Source: Bacteroidota bacterium
GTDB lineage: Bacteria; Bacteroidota; Bacteroidia; Bacteroidales; JAAUTT01
Assembly (NCBI GenBank): GCA_023429135.1
Contig: JAEYWD010000027.1
Span: 109,926 to 173,925 of the forward strand
Length of the DNA stretch: 64,000 nt
Reading direction: 5' to 3'
The notes below the pieces were generated by a model. The model was not told the origin of the DNA and did not search any database. It worked only from the letters and a program-made list of their open reading frames with translations. The translations under genes were made by a program, and so were the position numbers. This document shows positions 24,944-33,559 of the stretch, piece after piece (positions within the stretch are counted from its first letter, which is position 1; the number at the start of each line of letters is the position of its first letter).

Positions 24944-26488
24944 ATGAAGAAAACTATACTCCTCTTAATGCTATCCGGCGTTACACAAGTATTCGGACAA
25001 AGCTCCGGCAGCAAAACCGACAAATACCCTCCGTTGGTGACTTTTACAACGGAGCAGGACCATCAGAATATGAAGGATCAGTTAGGCATTTCACGTCTAC
25101 GTCCGGGTTACAGTGGTAATGAACAAGATCCCAACCATGCAAATTACGACGAATCGGTAGCAAACCCCTGCCCAGCTTTACCAGATGTACTGACACTGAA
25201 AAATGGTAAAAAAGTCACCTCAGCTTCAATGTGGTGGACCCAAAGAAGGCCGGAATTAACAGAAGAGTTTGAGAAAGAAATATACGGGCGTTTACCTGCA
25301 AATATCCCAAAAGTTACATGGACAGCAAAAATCACCGACCGTGAGTTTGTTGGAAGAATTCCCGTGATTGCCAAACAAATGATAGGGCATGCTGATAATA
25401 ACAATTATCCATTGATCAATGTAGATATTAACATGGTGGTGGTGCTACCTTTAAATGTTAAAGGACCTGTTCCGGTTTTGATAATGTTTGGTCGTCCGGC
25501 GCTCCCCTCTCCTGCTCAGCCATCGCCTGAGGATATGGAAAAAATCAATGCAACCTTTAAGGAATTGATGATTGAGAAAAACCCGGAAATGAAAGCTGTT
25601 TTTGAAAAGTATCCGGCATACTCAGCCGTTACACGTTTACCAGGGCCAAACTTTTTTGCTCCTTCCCCAAATGGCGACTCACCTCCAACAGAACAACTTC
25701 TTGCAGCAGGCTGGGGATATGCCATAATCGATCCTTCAAGCATTCAGGCCGATAATGGCGCCGGACTCACTCGTGGCATTATTGGCCTTGTAAATAAAGG
25801 CCAACCGCGAAAACCGGAGGACTGGGGCGCTCTGCGGGCCTGGGCATGGGGTGCTGCCCGCGGTTTGGATTATCTGGAAACAGATACTCTGGTTGATGCG
25901 AAAAAAGTTGGAATCGAAGGCGTTTCCCGATATGGGAAAGCAGCACTTGTGACCCTCGCTTTCGATCAGCGGTTTGCTGTGGGATTAATTGGCTCCTCCG
26001 GAAAAGGCGGAACTACATTACACAGACGAGTTTTTGGTGAGGGTGTTGAAAATCTGGCCGGGGCAGGCGAATACCATTGGATGGCAGGAAATTACTTAAA
26101 ATATGCAGCTTCCGAATCGAAATCCGGGAGTAAAACAGGATGCGACCTTTCTGTCGACTCTCACGAGCTCATTGCCTTATGTGCTCCTCGCTTAGCATTT
26201 ATAAGTTATGGGATTCCGGAAAAAGGCGATGCCAAATGGCTCGACCAAAACGGAAGCTATATGGCAACAGTAGCTGCAGGAACAGTTTATAAACTACTCG
26301 GAGCAAAGGACATAGGAGTTAGTAACGACTATCTGAAAGAGCAGATGCCTCCGGTTCTAACAGGATTACTGGATGGTGAGCTTGCCTGGCGTCAACACGA
26401 TGGCGGCCACACCGATGCTCCAAATTTTCAATACTTTATTCCATGGGCAAGCAAACTGCTGAAGTATAATAAAACAGGAATACAGTAA
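24944..26488 (+). CDS. Glucuronoyl-esterase-like (CE15) secreted hydrolase
   Basis: 514 residues with a signal peptide (about 1-18, ending VFGQ). The alpha/beta-hydrolase body has the CE15 nucleophile motif GVSRYGK (Ser at about 328), the downstream region SSGKGGTTLHRR and ENLAGAGEYHWMAGN, and the catalytic-type His in QHDGGHTDAPN (about 488). The family cleaves ester bonds between 4-O-methyl-glucuronate on xylan and lignin alcohols; some bacterial members act on other uronate esters. The enzyme would act in the periplasm or outside the cell. It is monocistronic, with no hemicellulase genes beside it. It is convergent with the sigma-54 regulator gene. Confidence 0.88.
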   Translation: MKKTILLLMLSGVTQVFGQSSGSKTDKYPPLVTFTTEQDHQNMKDQLGISRLRPGYSGNEQDPNHANYDESVANPCPALPDVLTLKNGKKVTSASMWWTQRRPELTEEFEKEIYGRLPANIPKVTWTAKITDREFVGRIPVIAKQMIGHADNNNYPLINVDINMVVVLPLNVKGPVPVLIMFGRPALPSPAQPSPEDMEKINATFKELMIEKNPEMKAVFEKYPAYSAVTRLPGPNFFAPSPNGDSPPTEQLLAAGWGYAIIDPSSIQADNGAGLTRGIIGLVNKGQPRKPEDWGALRAWAWGAARGLDYLETDTLVDAKKVGIEGVSRYGKAALVTLAFDQRFAVGLIGSSGKGGTTLHRRVFGEGVENLAGAGEYHWMAGNYLKYAASESKSGSKTGCDLSVDSHELIALCAPRLAFISYGIPEKGDAKWLDQNGSYMATVAAGTVYKLLGAKDIGVSNDYLKEQMPPVLTGLLDGELAWRQHDGGHTDAPNFQYFIPWASKLLKYNKTGIQ

Positions 26489-26516
26489 ATAAGATTAAAT
26501 AATACTAATTGGCAAC

Positions 26517-27866
26517 CTACACTTTATCTTCTTTGAGCATACGGTAAACTGTAGCCACACCAATATCGAGTTTTTCGGCAACCAGTTTTGTATTGTTATT
26601 GTATTTCTGAAGATATGCATGTAAAATTTTAAGTTCGTATTCCCGAAGCGTTAACTCTCCATTTTCGATGTTGGGCATTGGAGCTACCGGTCCAATAACA
26701 ATATGCTCATCGCTTATTTCCAAGTCATCGGCCAATGTTACGGCTAGTTCCATCATCGATTTCAATTCGCGAATATTGCCCGGGAAATTATATCCTAACA
26801 TTTTATTCATAGCTTTTGGCGATAAAGATTTGAGAGATAAACCATTTTCGAAACAGAACTGCTGAATAAAATGCTTGGCCAAAATTAAAATATCATTACC
26901 TCGCTCCCGCAGCGGAGGTAATTCAATGGGCAATCCTAATAACCGGTAATATAAATCCTGCCGGAAACTACCTTTCTTTACTTCCTCCATAAGGTTCCTG
27001 TGTGTAGCCACAATTAAGCGGCAATCGAATTTAATGGACTTGTTGCTTCCTACCCGTGTTATTTCCTTTTCCTGTAAAGCACGAAGAAGTTTGGTCTGAA
27101 GCGACAATTCCATCTCGGCAATTTCATCGAGAAATAAAGTTCCACCATTTGCTTCTTCAAATTTCCCGGTTCGTTGAAAGGAGGCACCTGTAAAGGCGCC
27201 TTTTTCATGGCCAAAAAGTTCACTTTCGATGAGTTCTCCCGGAATGGCTGCCACATTAACCGCTACAAAGGGTTTGGTATTCCGGTTAGAATTATAGTGA
27301 ATAGCCTTAGCAACCAGTTCTTTTCCTGTACCTGTTTCGCCGGTAACAGACACTGTAATGTTTGTGCGTGTAGCCTTATCGATTAAATTAAAAATATTGC
27401 GAATTCCATCGCTGGCACCTATAATTGAATTCTGAAAACTATACTTCTTCTGAACTTCTTTTCTCAGATGAGTAATTTCTTTTTTGAGTGTTGCTCCTTT
27501 ACGAATATTGGAAACGGTATTCAGCAACCGTTCACGGATATCGTTGGATTTAACAATATAATCGTAAGCCCCATGTTTTAGTAGTTCCACCACTACTTGA
27601 ATATCCTCCTGCTCACTCACCAAAATAACCTGAACATCTTCATTTTCCTGCTTTATACGTTTCAAAACATCCATACCAAGCATATCGGGCAAACGATAAT
27701 CCAATGTAACTACATCGGGTGCCTTGCTTAACTCTTTTAAAAAATCGCCGGCATTATAAAACGATTCTACTTCGTAATCCGGATTCAGAGATAAATGATG
27801 AACAAGCAGTTTATTATACCATTCGTTATCTTCTACAACAAAAATTTTAAAGGTTTTTTCAGTCAT
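26517..27866 (-). CDS. Sigma-54-dependent response regulator
   Basis: 449 residues. The receiver (1-125) has E12/D13 and phosphoacceptor D56 in VVTLDYRLP. The AAA+ domain (about 145-375) shows GETGTGKE, the complete GAFTGA loop, LFLDEIAEM and the RERGNDI sensor region. The C-terminal Fis-type helix-turn-helix (LVAEKLDIGVATVYRML) replaces the usual Fis signature with a divergent but recognisable version. It follows the hybrid kinase gene by 37 nt on the same strand and presumably receives phosphate from that kinase's HPt domain. Targets should carry -24/-12 promoters; one candidate is at 23240. Confidence 0.93.
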   Translation of the reverse strand: MTEKTFKIFVVEDNEWYNKLLVHHLSLNPDYEVESFYNAGDFLKELSKAPDVVTLDYRLPDMLGMDVLKRIKQENEDVQVILVSEQEDIQVVVELLKHGAYDYIVKSNDIRERLLNTVSNIRKGATLKKEITHLRKEVQKKYSFQNSIIGASDGIRNIFNLIDKATRTNITVSVTGETGTGKELVAKAIHYNSNRNTKPFVAVNVAAIPGELIESELFGHEKGAFTGASFQRTGKFEEANGGTLFLDEIAEMELSLQTKLLRALQEKEITRVGSNKSIKFDCRLIVATHRNLMEEVKKGSFRQDLYYRLLGLPIELPPLRERGNDILILAKHFIQQFCFENGLSLKSLSPKAMNKMLGYNFPGNIRELKSMMELAVTLADDLEISDEHIVIGPVAPMPNIENGELTLREYELKILHAYLQKYNNNTKLVAEKLDIGVATVYRMLKEDKV

Positions 27867-27903
27867 TTTAATAAATAAATATCAGTAAAACAGTTTAACT
27901 GAT

Positions 27904-30309
27904 TTATATTGTTAGACCTGTTGTGGTCATTTTCTGCGCAATTTTCGAAGTTATCCTGCTTACCTGGTTCTTCACACTTTCAACCATTTGTTCAGCCTTT
28001 TCAGGAGAATTACTTCCGAGCCTTTCGAGCTCCTTAAGATTTTTGTATAAATTCATTGCTCCAAGATGTCTGCAGGGAGGAGCCATTTTATGGGCCGCAT
28101 CCGACAATCCATCCCAATTCATGGATTTAAGATTATCTTCCAACAATTTAACTCCTTCATTTGAAGTTTTAATAAAGAGATTTAACATTTCTTCAACAAA
28201 ACGTTCATCTCCTCCTGAAACACGGTAAAGCTCGTCCAATTGAATCTCATCTTCGCCTGAAGTGAAATCTTCAACAGAATTTTCAATTACAGGAGCTATA
28301 GATTTCCCTAAAGCATGAAGTATTGTAGCATACAATTCCTTTTCCGAGAAAGGTTTCAGGAGATATCCAGCCATTCCAACCTCATTGCATTTTTCGATAT
28401 CATCAGAATAATTTCCGGCAGTAAGAGCTATAATTCTGGTATTCCGATATTTAACCAGAATCTCTTTTGCAGCATCGTAACCGTTCATCTCGGGCATCCG
28501 CAGGTCCATGAGCACAATATCGAAAAAAGTATCATTAGCAAGCAAAACAGCATCTCTGCCATTCGGCACACACCTAAAGGCAACATGCCATTTCTTAAAT
28601 ATGGTACCAAGCAACATACGGTTATATTCTTCATCGTCTGCAATGAGAACCGACAGGTTCGCAATCTCAGCAGGATTTACCTGAAAACTATCTTCATCCT
28701 CCACTTCCGGTTCTGTTGAAATCTCGAAAGGAATCTGACAGTTGAAACTTGTCCCAACCTTCAGTTCACTTTTTACCTCAATGGTGCCATGCATCATTTC
28801 CACCAAACGTTTCACAATGGAGAGTCCCAGTCCAGTTCCACCAAACTTTCTGTTAATGCTCTCTTCGGCCTGGGTATAATCGTCGAAAATAGTATTTATT
28901 TTATCAGGAGCAATACCTATTCCGGAATCGGAAATCACTATAGAAAGCATTACCGAAGATGGGCCATGTGATCTGGAATTAGCTGTAATTGCCACAAAGC
29001 CGCTCTCGGTAAATTTAAAAGCATTACTCAAAAGATTTAGTAAAATCTGCCTTAAACGAGTGGGATCTCCCATAAGCTGCGATGGTATTTCACTATCAAA
29101 ACTGCATTTGAATTCAAGCTTTTTCTGATCGGCAATAATTTTATTCAAGGCACAAACTTCATCCAACACCTTCATAGGATGAAAGACTATATTTTCAATT
29201 TTTAATTTTCCAGCTTCAATTTTCGAGAAATCAAGTATATCATTTACAATACGGTTAAGATAATCGGCCGATTTTTTAATTACAGTAAGTTGTTTTTTCA
29301 TATCCCTATCCACAGGCTGCTGCAATAACTGCTCCGAAAGTCCGTAGATTGCATTCATGGGAGTACGTAGTTCATGGCTCACATTTGCTGTAAATAACTC
29401 CCTGGCTTTTATTAACCTTTCGGCCTCATTTTTTGCCTGTCGTAACACTTGCTGAGATTGTGAAGATTTGCGGCTGTAATTAATAATAATAAACAACACT
29501 ACAATAAGCAGCACAACCGCAGCTACACAAAAAATAGCAAGCCACCGGTATGTATCCTGCGCCAGAATTTCGGCTTCCAGACTTTTCACAAACAAACTTT
29601 CTGTCTCTTTTTGTTCCAGTTGCAAAATCAGAAACTGAAGCTGCGATCCAAGCTGATTATTCTTTTTTAATAATTGCGATTCAGTAGCTGCTTGCTCAGT
29701 TGCAATAGTATTGAGTGAACGTTCTAGTTTGGCAACTTCCTGCTGCACCTCTTCCTTCCCAAGGGTAATTTCCTTTTTTCGCTTAAAGAAACGTTTAAGA
29801 ATATTGTCCTTTTTAGGCTGAAGCGTGTCGACTGTTTTCTTTTCAATAACCGTATAAAACTCATTGAAAACTTCTTTTTCCAAAGGTTTGGAATGAAGTC
29901 TTAAAATTTGATCCCACACGACAAGTTTTTCTCCAATTAAATGCTGAATTTTTCTGATATTCTCAAGTTGAGATGTATCCTTTCCCTGAAGACTAACCAA
30001 TTCCTCTATTCTCTTGTCGACTGTAGAGATTATCCGATTATAGGGTTTAAGATATTTAGGATCACGGGTTAAAGAGTAAAGCTGTACACTGTTGTCTACA
30101 TCCGAAAGATCGGATGTAATTTCTTTAATTTTTATTAATTTATAATCAGGGCGAGCTTCGCGGTGAATAGAATGTACAATCTGTGAAAGATTTTTATATG
30201 AAAGATACCCTGTTGCAATAATAGCGGCAACGATAATCAGGATCAGAAGAGTTATTTTCAGTTCAATCGCAAAAATTTTCATCCTATTGCTTCTTTCAAA
30301 AAGAAACAA
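27904..30309 (-). CDS. Hybrid sensor kinase with receiver and HPt domains
   Basis: 801 residues. The first membrane helix is at about 13-35, followed by a long helical periplasmic region (about 36-255, with coiled coil) and a second helix (about 257-278). The HisKA H-box is VSHELRTPMNAIYGL (His about 309). The HATPase has LLNLLSNAFKFTESG, DSGIGIAP and GTGLGLSIVKRLV. The receiver carries D at about 601 (VLMDLRMPEMNG), and the C-terminal HPt has its His in DAAHKMAPP (about 740). This is a complete phosphorelay in one chain, analogous to BarA/ArcB-type kinases, with output to the sigma-54 regulator 37 nt downstream. The periplasmic helical bundle resembles four-helix sensor domains; its ligand is unknown. 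Confidence 0.93.
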   Translation of the reverse strand: MFLFERSNRMKIFAIELKITLLILIIVAAIIATGYLSYKNLSQIVHSIHREARPDYKLIKIKEITSDLSDVDNSVQLYSLTRDPKYLKPYNRIISTVDKRIEELVSLQGKDTSQLENIRKIQHLIGEKLVVWDQILRLHSKPLEKEVFNEFYTVIEKKTVDTLQPKKDNILKRFFKRKKEITLGKEEVQQEVAKLERSLNTIATEQAATESQLLKKNNQLGSQLQFLILQLEQKETESLFVKSLEAEILAQDTYRWLAIFCVAAVVLLIVVLFIIINYSRKSSQSQQVLRQAKNEAERLIKARELFTANVSHELRTPMNAIYGLSEQLLQQPVDRDMKKQLTVIKKSADYLNRIVNDILDFSKIEAGKLKIENIVFHPMKVLDEVCALNKIIADQKKLEFKCSFDSEIPSQLMGDPTRLRQILLNLLSNAFKFTESGFVAITANSRSHGPSSVMLSIVISDSGIGIAPDKINTIFDDYTQAEESINRKFGGTGLGLSIVKRLVEMMHGTIEVKSELKVGTSFNCQIPFEISTEPEVEDEDSFQVNPAEIANLSVLIADDEEYNRMLLGTIFKKWHVAFRCVPNGRDAVLLANDTFFDIVLMDLRMPEMNGYDAAKEILVKYRNTRIIALTAGNYSDDIEKCNEVGMAGYLLKPFSEKELYATILHALGKSIAPVIENSVEDFTSGEDEIQLDELYRVSGGDERFVEEMLNLFIKTSNEGVKLLEDNLKSMNWDGLSDAAHKMAPPCRHLGAMNLYKNLKELERLGSNSPEKAEQMVESVKNQVSRITSKIAQKMTTTGLTI

Positions 30310-30352
30310 ATAAAAAACAAAAATTATTGTGCAGAATAATATTTATTGGATT

Positions 30353-30388
30353 ATCTCTGCCCTGAATAAAAAAAAACAAAGCAGAGAT
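30353..30388 (-). repeat. Hairpin after the DUF1761 gene
   Basis: ATCTCTGC (30353-30360) and GCAGAGAT (30381-30388) pair perfectly around a 20-nt A-rich centre, just past the stop of the minus-strand DUF1761 gene. There is no trailing U-run, so it is a weak terminator candidate. Confidence 0.45.
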
Positions 30389-30403
30389 TCGCTAAGTATA
30401 AAA

Positions 30404-30817
30404 TTACCAGGCTCCGAGAATAATTCCCATCACAGCAAAATATACGATAAAATAACCTGCATCAATAATGAAAAGGTTTAACGATTTACGGGCAAACAGA
30501 TAGGTTGTTCCCAATGAAGTTGCCACCCAACCTAAACCCACAAATAAACCCGCCAATAAGCCGGTTAAAACATCGGCTTGTCTTCCTAAAAACAGCTCTA
30601 AAACTACAGCCGAAATAAAATTAAGTAAAAAAGACGAACCAAAAATTAAAGCCATGTTGGCTCCCTTAATTTCCTGGTCGCTGAGTTTGTTTTCCCTCTG
30701 CCAGGCTTTGCTAAACAAAACAGGAGAGTACCATAACCCACCAATGGCGAAGGCGGCAAGAGTAGCAACAATTACCGACAGCCAGTTAATTTCTGCAAAT
30801 GAAGTAGATAAGTCCAT
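30404..30817 (-). CDS. DUF1761 family membrane protein
   Basis: 137 residues and four hydrophobic segments (about 12-32, 50-72, 80-102, 112-134). The first contains FAIGGLWYSPVLFSKAWQ, the DUF1761 hallmark, and the third GLFVGLGWVATSLGTTYLFA. The family consists of small inner-membrane proteins of unknown function; the length is typical. It is divergent from the zinc metallopeptidase gene, with a 138-nt gap that contains a CCATTTCAAATGG palindrome. Confidence 0.85.
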   Translation of the reverse strand: MDLSTSFAEINWLSVIVATLAAFAIGGLWYSPVLFSKAWQRENKLSDQEIKGANMALIFGSSFLLNFISAVVLELFLGRQADVLTGLLAGLFVGLGWVATSLGTTYLFARKSLNLFIIDAGYFIVYFAVMGIILGAW

Positions 30818-30955
30818 AATTAAAAGTTTAAGTTATTCAATAGAAAGTTACACATTATGTATTTTCATTCAGGTTTTTTTCGGAAATTCATGTTTGCATA
30901 AAACAATAGCCATTTCAAATGGTTGAAAATTAAAAAGCTTAATTCATTTAAGATT

Positions 30956-31789
30956 ATGTTGTGGAGAAATCGACGCCAGAGTGGCAATGTTGAAAATCGC
31001 AGAGGTTCCGGCGGGTTTGTCGCCGGAGGAATTGGAACTATAATAATAGCCATAATAGTTTGGCTATTGGGAGGAAACCCACTTGAATTTCTGGGTAGCG
31101 GGCAAATGCAAAACTCTGAAAATGTTACAACAAATATTCCTGAGAACGATACCGTCGCTCAGTTTGTTGCCGTTGTTCTGGCCGACACTGAAGATGTGTG
31201 GGATAGCATATTCAGAGCTTCGGGAGAGACCTACCGTCAGCCTAAACTTGTAATCTTCCGTAACAGTGTGCATTCGGCCTGCGGAATGGCTAGCGAGGCA
31301 AGCGGGCCATTTTATTGTCCAGGAGATGAAAAAGTTTATATGGACTTAGGTTTTTTCGACGAAATGAAGAGCAGGTTTGGCGCTCCTGGTGATTTTGCCA
31401 TAGCTTATGTTATTGCTCATGAAATTGGTCATCACATTCAAAACCAATTAGGTATAATCGAAAAAGCTTCCCGGCTGAAAGAAAATGCAACAGAAAAGCA
31501 AGCAAATAGAATTCAGGTTAAAGTTGAATTACAAGCCGATTTTTTGGCTGGAGTTTGGGCGCACTATATGTCCAAATACAGGAACATCCTGGAAGAAGGT
31601 GATACCGAAGAAGCTTTGAATGCTGCAAGTGCAGTAGGAGACGACCGTTTGCAACAACAATTCCAGGGAAGAGTTGTGCCCGACGCCTTTACTCACGGAA
31701 CATCCGAACAACGCATGCGATGGTTTAAAAAGGGTTATCAATCGGGAGATATTAATCAGGGTAATACACTCGATCTGGAAAATTTGTAA
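30956..31789 (+). CDS. YpfJ-type neutral zinc metallopeptidase
   Basis: 277 residues from the ATG at 30956; MLWRNRRQSGNVENRRG is the usual family N-terminus (KPN_02809 group, PF04228), whereas an ATG 33 nt upstream adds an untypical stretch. A basic N-terminus precedes one membrane helix (about 26-44). The catalytic motif HEIGHHIQ is at about 155-162, and the glutamate-containing ELQADFLAGVWAHY lies further on. The C-terminal HGTSEQRMRWFKKGYQSG is also conserved. It is probably an inner-membrane-anchored protease with its active site in the periplasm; substrates are unknown. Confidence 0.9.
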   Translation: MLWRNRRQSGNVENRRGSGGFVAGGIGTIIIAIIVWLLGGNPLEFLGSGQMQNSENVTTNIPENDTVAQFVAVVLADTEDVWDSIFRASGETYRQPKLVIFRNSVHSACGMASEASGPFYCPGDEKVYMDLGFFDEMKSRFGAPGDFAIAYVIAHEIGHHIQNQLGIIEKASRLKENATEKQANRIQVKVELQADFLAGVWAHYMSKYRNILEEGDTEEALNAASAVGDDRLQQQFQGRVVPDAFTHGTSEQRMRWFKKGYQSGDINQGNTLDLENL

Positions 31790-31846
31790 GAAATATAATT
31801 TATTTTTTTTACTTTAGCACCTCATTGAACAAGACCTAACAACATT

Positions 31847-32620
31847 ATGATTAATTGCATTATTATTGAAGACGACCGGCTTGCCTTAGAATCGTTATAT
31901 ACCCTTATTAAAACAAATTACTCCAAAAAACTGAAAGTCATTGGCTCGGCGGGCACTGTTAAAGAAGGAATGGATTTGATCCGTCAGAAATCCCCCGATC
32001 TCATATTTCTCGACATAGAATTACCTGATGATAATGGGTTCTCAATTTTCAATTCATTTCCAAATCCGCAGTTCGATGTAATTTTTACTACCTCTTCTTC
32101 CGACTATGCTATTCCGGCTATTAAACATATGGCTATAGATTATCTGTTGAAACCCATTAATTTAATTGACCTGAATGCAGCATTAGTAAGGTTTGACAAA
32201 CGTCAGTCGACACAAAGCGACTCTTTTAAAAAACTGGTAAACAATATAAAAATGGGAACATCTTACCACGAAAAAATTGCTTTACCAACCATGGATGGAT
32301 TTCAGGTTATTCCGTTCAATGAGATTCTTTACTGCCAGGCATCGGAAAATTACTCATACATACACACCATTAACAACGATACATTCCTTGTTACCAAAAC
32401 GTTAAAAAACCTGGAAGAACAATTGCCAGCTTCAAGTTTTTTCCGTATTCACAAATCCGTTTTACTCAACATCAATTATGTTAAAAGTTTTTCGCGGAAA
32501 GACGGATACATCGTAACCCTCGAAACAGGTCAGCAGTTTGAAGTTGCCACCCGGCGTTACGACGAGTTTATTAATCATTTACTGAAGAAAGAGCCTTTCC
32601 AGGAACAAAAAACATTGTAA
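31847..32620 (+). CDS. LytTR-family response regulator without adjacent kinase
   Basis: 257 residues. The receiver (1-120) has E8/D9/D10 and phosphoacceptor D56 in LIFLDIELPDDNG. The LytTR domain (about 145-250) shows IPFNEILYCQASENYSYIH and FFRIHKSVLLNINYV. All key residues are present. No kinase gene is next to it; the five kinases of this window all have their own regulators, so the partner is elsewhere or shared. It is followed after 170 nt by an OMP and two surface-lipoprotein genes on the same strand, which are its most likely targets by position. Confidence 0.92.
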   Translation: MINCIIIEDDRLALESLYTLIKTNYSKKLKVIGSAGTVKEGMDLIRQKSPDLIFLDIELPDDNGFSIFNSFPNPQFDVIFTTSSSDYAIPAIKHMAIDYLLKPINLIDLNAALVRFDKRQSTQSDSFKKLVNNIKMGTSYHEKIALPTMDGFQVIPFNEILYCQASENYSYIHTINNDTFLVTKTLKNLEEQLPASSFFRIHKSVLLNINYVKSFSRKDGYIVTLETGQQFEVATRRYDEFINHLLKKEPFQEQKTL

Positions 32621-32789
32621 ATCAATCACAAAAGCGATAATCCACAAAATCCATACGGTTACACAATTATTTGCAACGGTAAATAATTTGGTGAAACTTA
32701 ATTTCAAATACTCTGTATTCCCTGCATTGCCAAATAAAAGTTTATAAAACAAAATTTAGTTTAACCACAAACGAATTAATTTTTATCGT

Positions 32790-33518
32790 ATGAAGAAAAA
32801 AAGAATAGTAAGTATTTTAATTCTGCTTTTTCTGTCGTCGGCAGCATTGCTGAAGGCGCAGGAAGGCTCTTCCGGTAAGCCCATCTCTTTTGGAATAAGA
32901 GCAGGTGGTGTTTTTTCCGGTTTCACAAATCACCAGGAGGTTTTTACAAGTATGAGAGGTGGATTGGCTATTGGAGCTTTTGCCGAATACAGGCCTATGT
33001 CGCTGGTAGGAGTTTCTGTAGAAGCAAATTATGTTCAGGAAGGCGCTTTTCATGCAAATCCGTTTTTAATTTACCCTGCCTCTACGGTAAATTACACGCA
33101 GGACATTTACAAGACCTCGTCCGACATTAGGTTGCACACGGTGCAAATTCCGGTGTTAGTCAACATCAGAGCTCCCAAAATTTCGGGCAGCGCTATTCCA
33201 AAACTTATCCTGGGTTATTCGTTCGACTTTATCCTGAACGCAAATGCCAAGGATATGTATATGATCAGCAGCAATTCGCAAATACCGTTATCTTCAAGAG
33301 GTGCCGAAGATGTAACAAGTAGTTTCCAGTCTTGGAACATGGGACCTGTTGCTGGCTTTGGAATCGACTTTACCGGCGAAAAACTGACTTATATGTTCGA
33401 GGCCCGATATAAAGTCGGACTGAAGGACATCAGCAATTTGGGAAGTTTAAACAGCACAAACAGCCAATACGACTTTTCTGTTAACACTTTCACAGTTACA
33501 GTAGGAATTGGTTTCTAA
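32790..33518 (+). CDS. Outer-membrane beta-barrel protein (PorT-like)
   Basis: 242 residues with a signal peptide (about 1-23, ending LLKAQ). The mature protein shows alternating hydrophobic/polar strands and the starting motif FGIRAGGVFSGF, as in the OMP_b-brl_2 (PorT) family, and ends in an aromatic-terminated strand (VTVGIGF). It is predicted to form an 8-10 stranded barrel. In Bacteroidota such proteins range from T9SS accessory PorT to many of unknown role. It precedes two secreted lipoproteins with gaps of about 40 and 100 nt and probably forms a surface complex or operon with at least the first. Confidence 0.85.
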   Translation: MKKKRIVSILILLFLSSAALLKAQEGSSGKPISFGIRAGGVFSGFTNHQEVFTSMRGGLAIGAFAEYRPMSLVGVSVEANYVQEGAFHANPFLIYPASTVNYTQDIYKTSSDIRLHTVQIPVLVNIRAPKISGSAIPKLILGYSFDFILNANAKDMYMISSNSQIPLSSRGAEDVTSSFQSWNMGPVAGFGIDFTGEKLTYMFEARYKVGLKDISNLGSLNSTNSQYDFSVNTFTVTVGIGF

Positions 33519-33559
33519 TATTAATTAAATCAACAAAACAATAATTTAAATTTTTATTT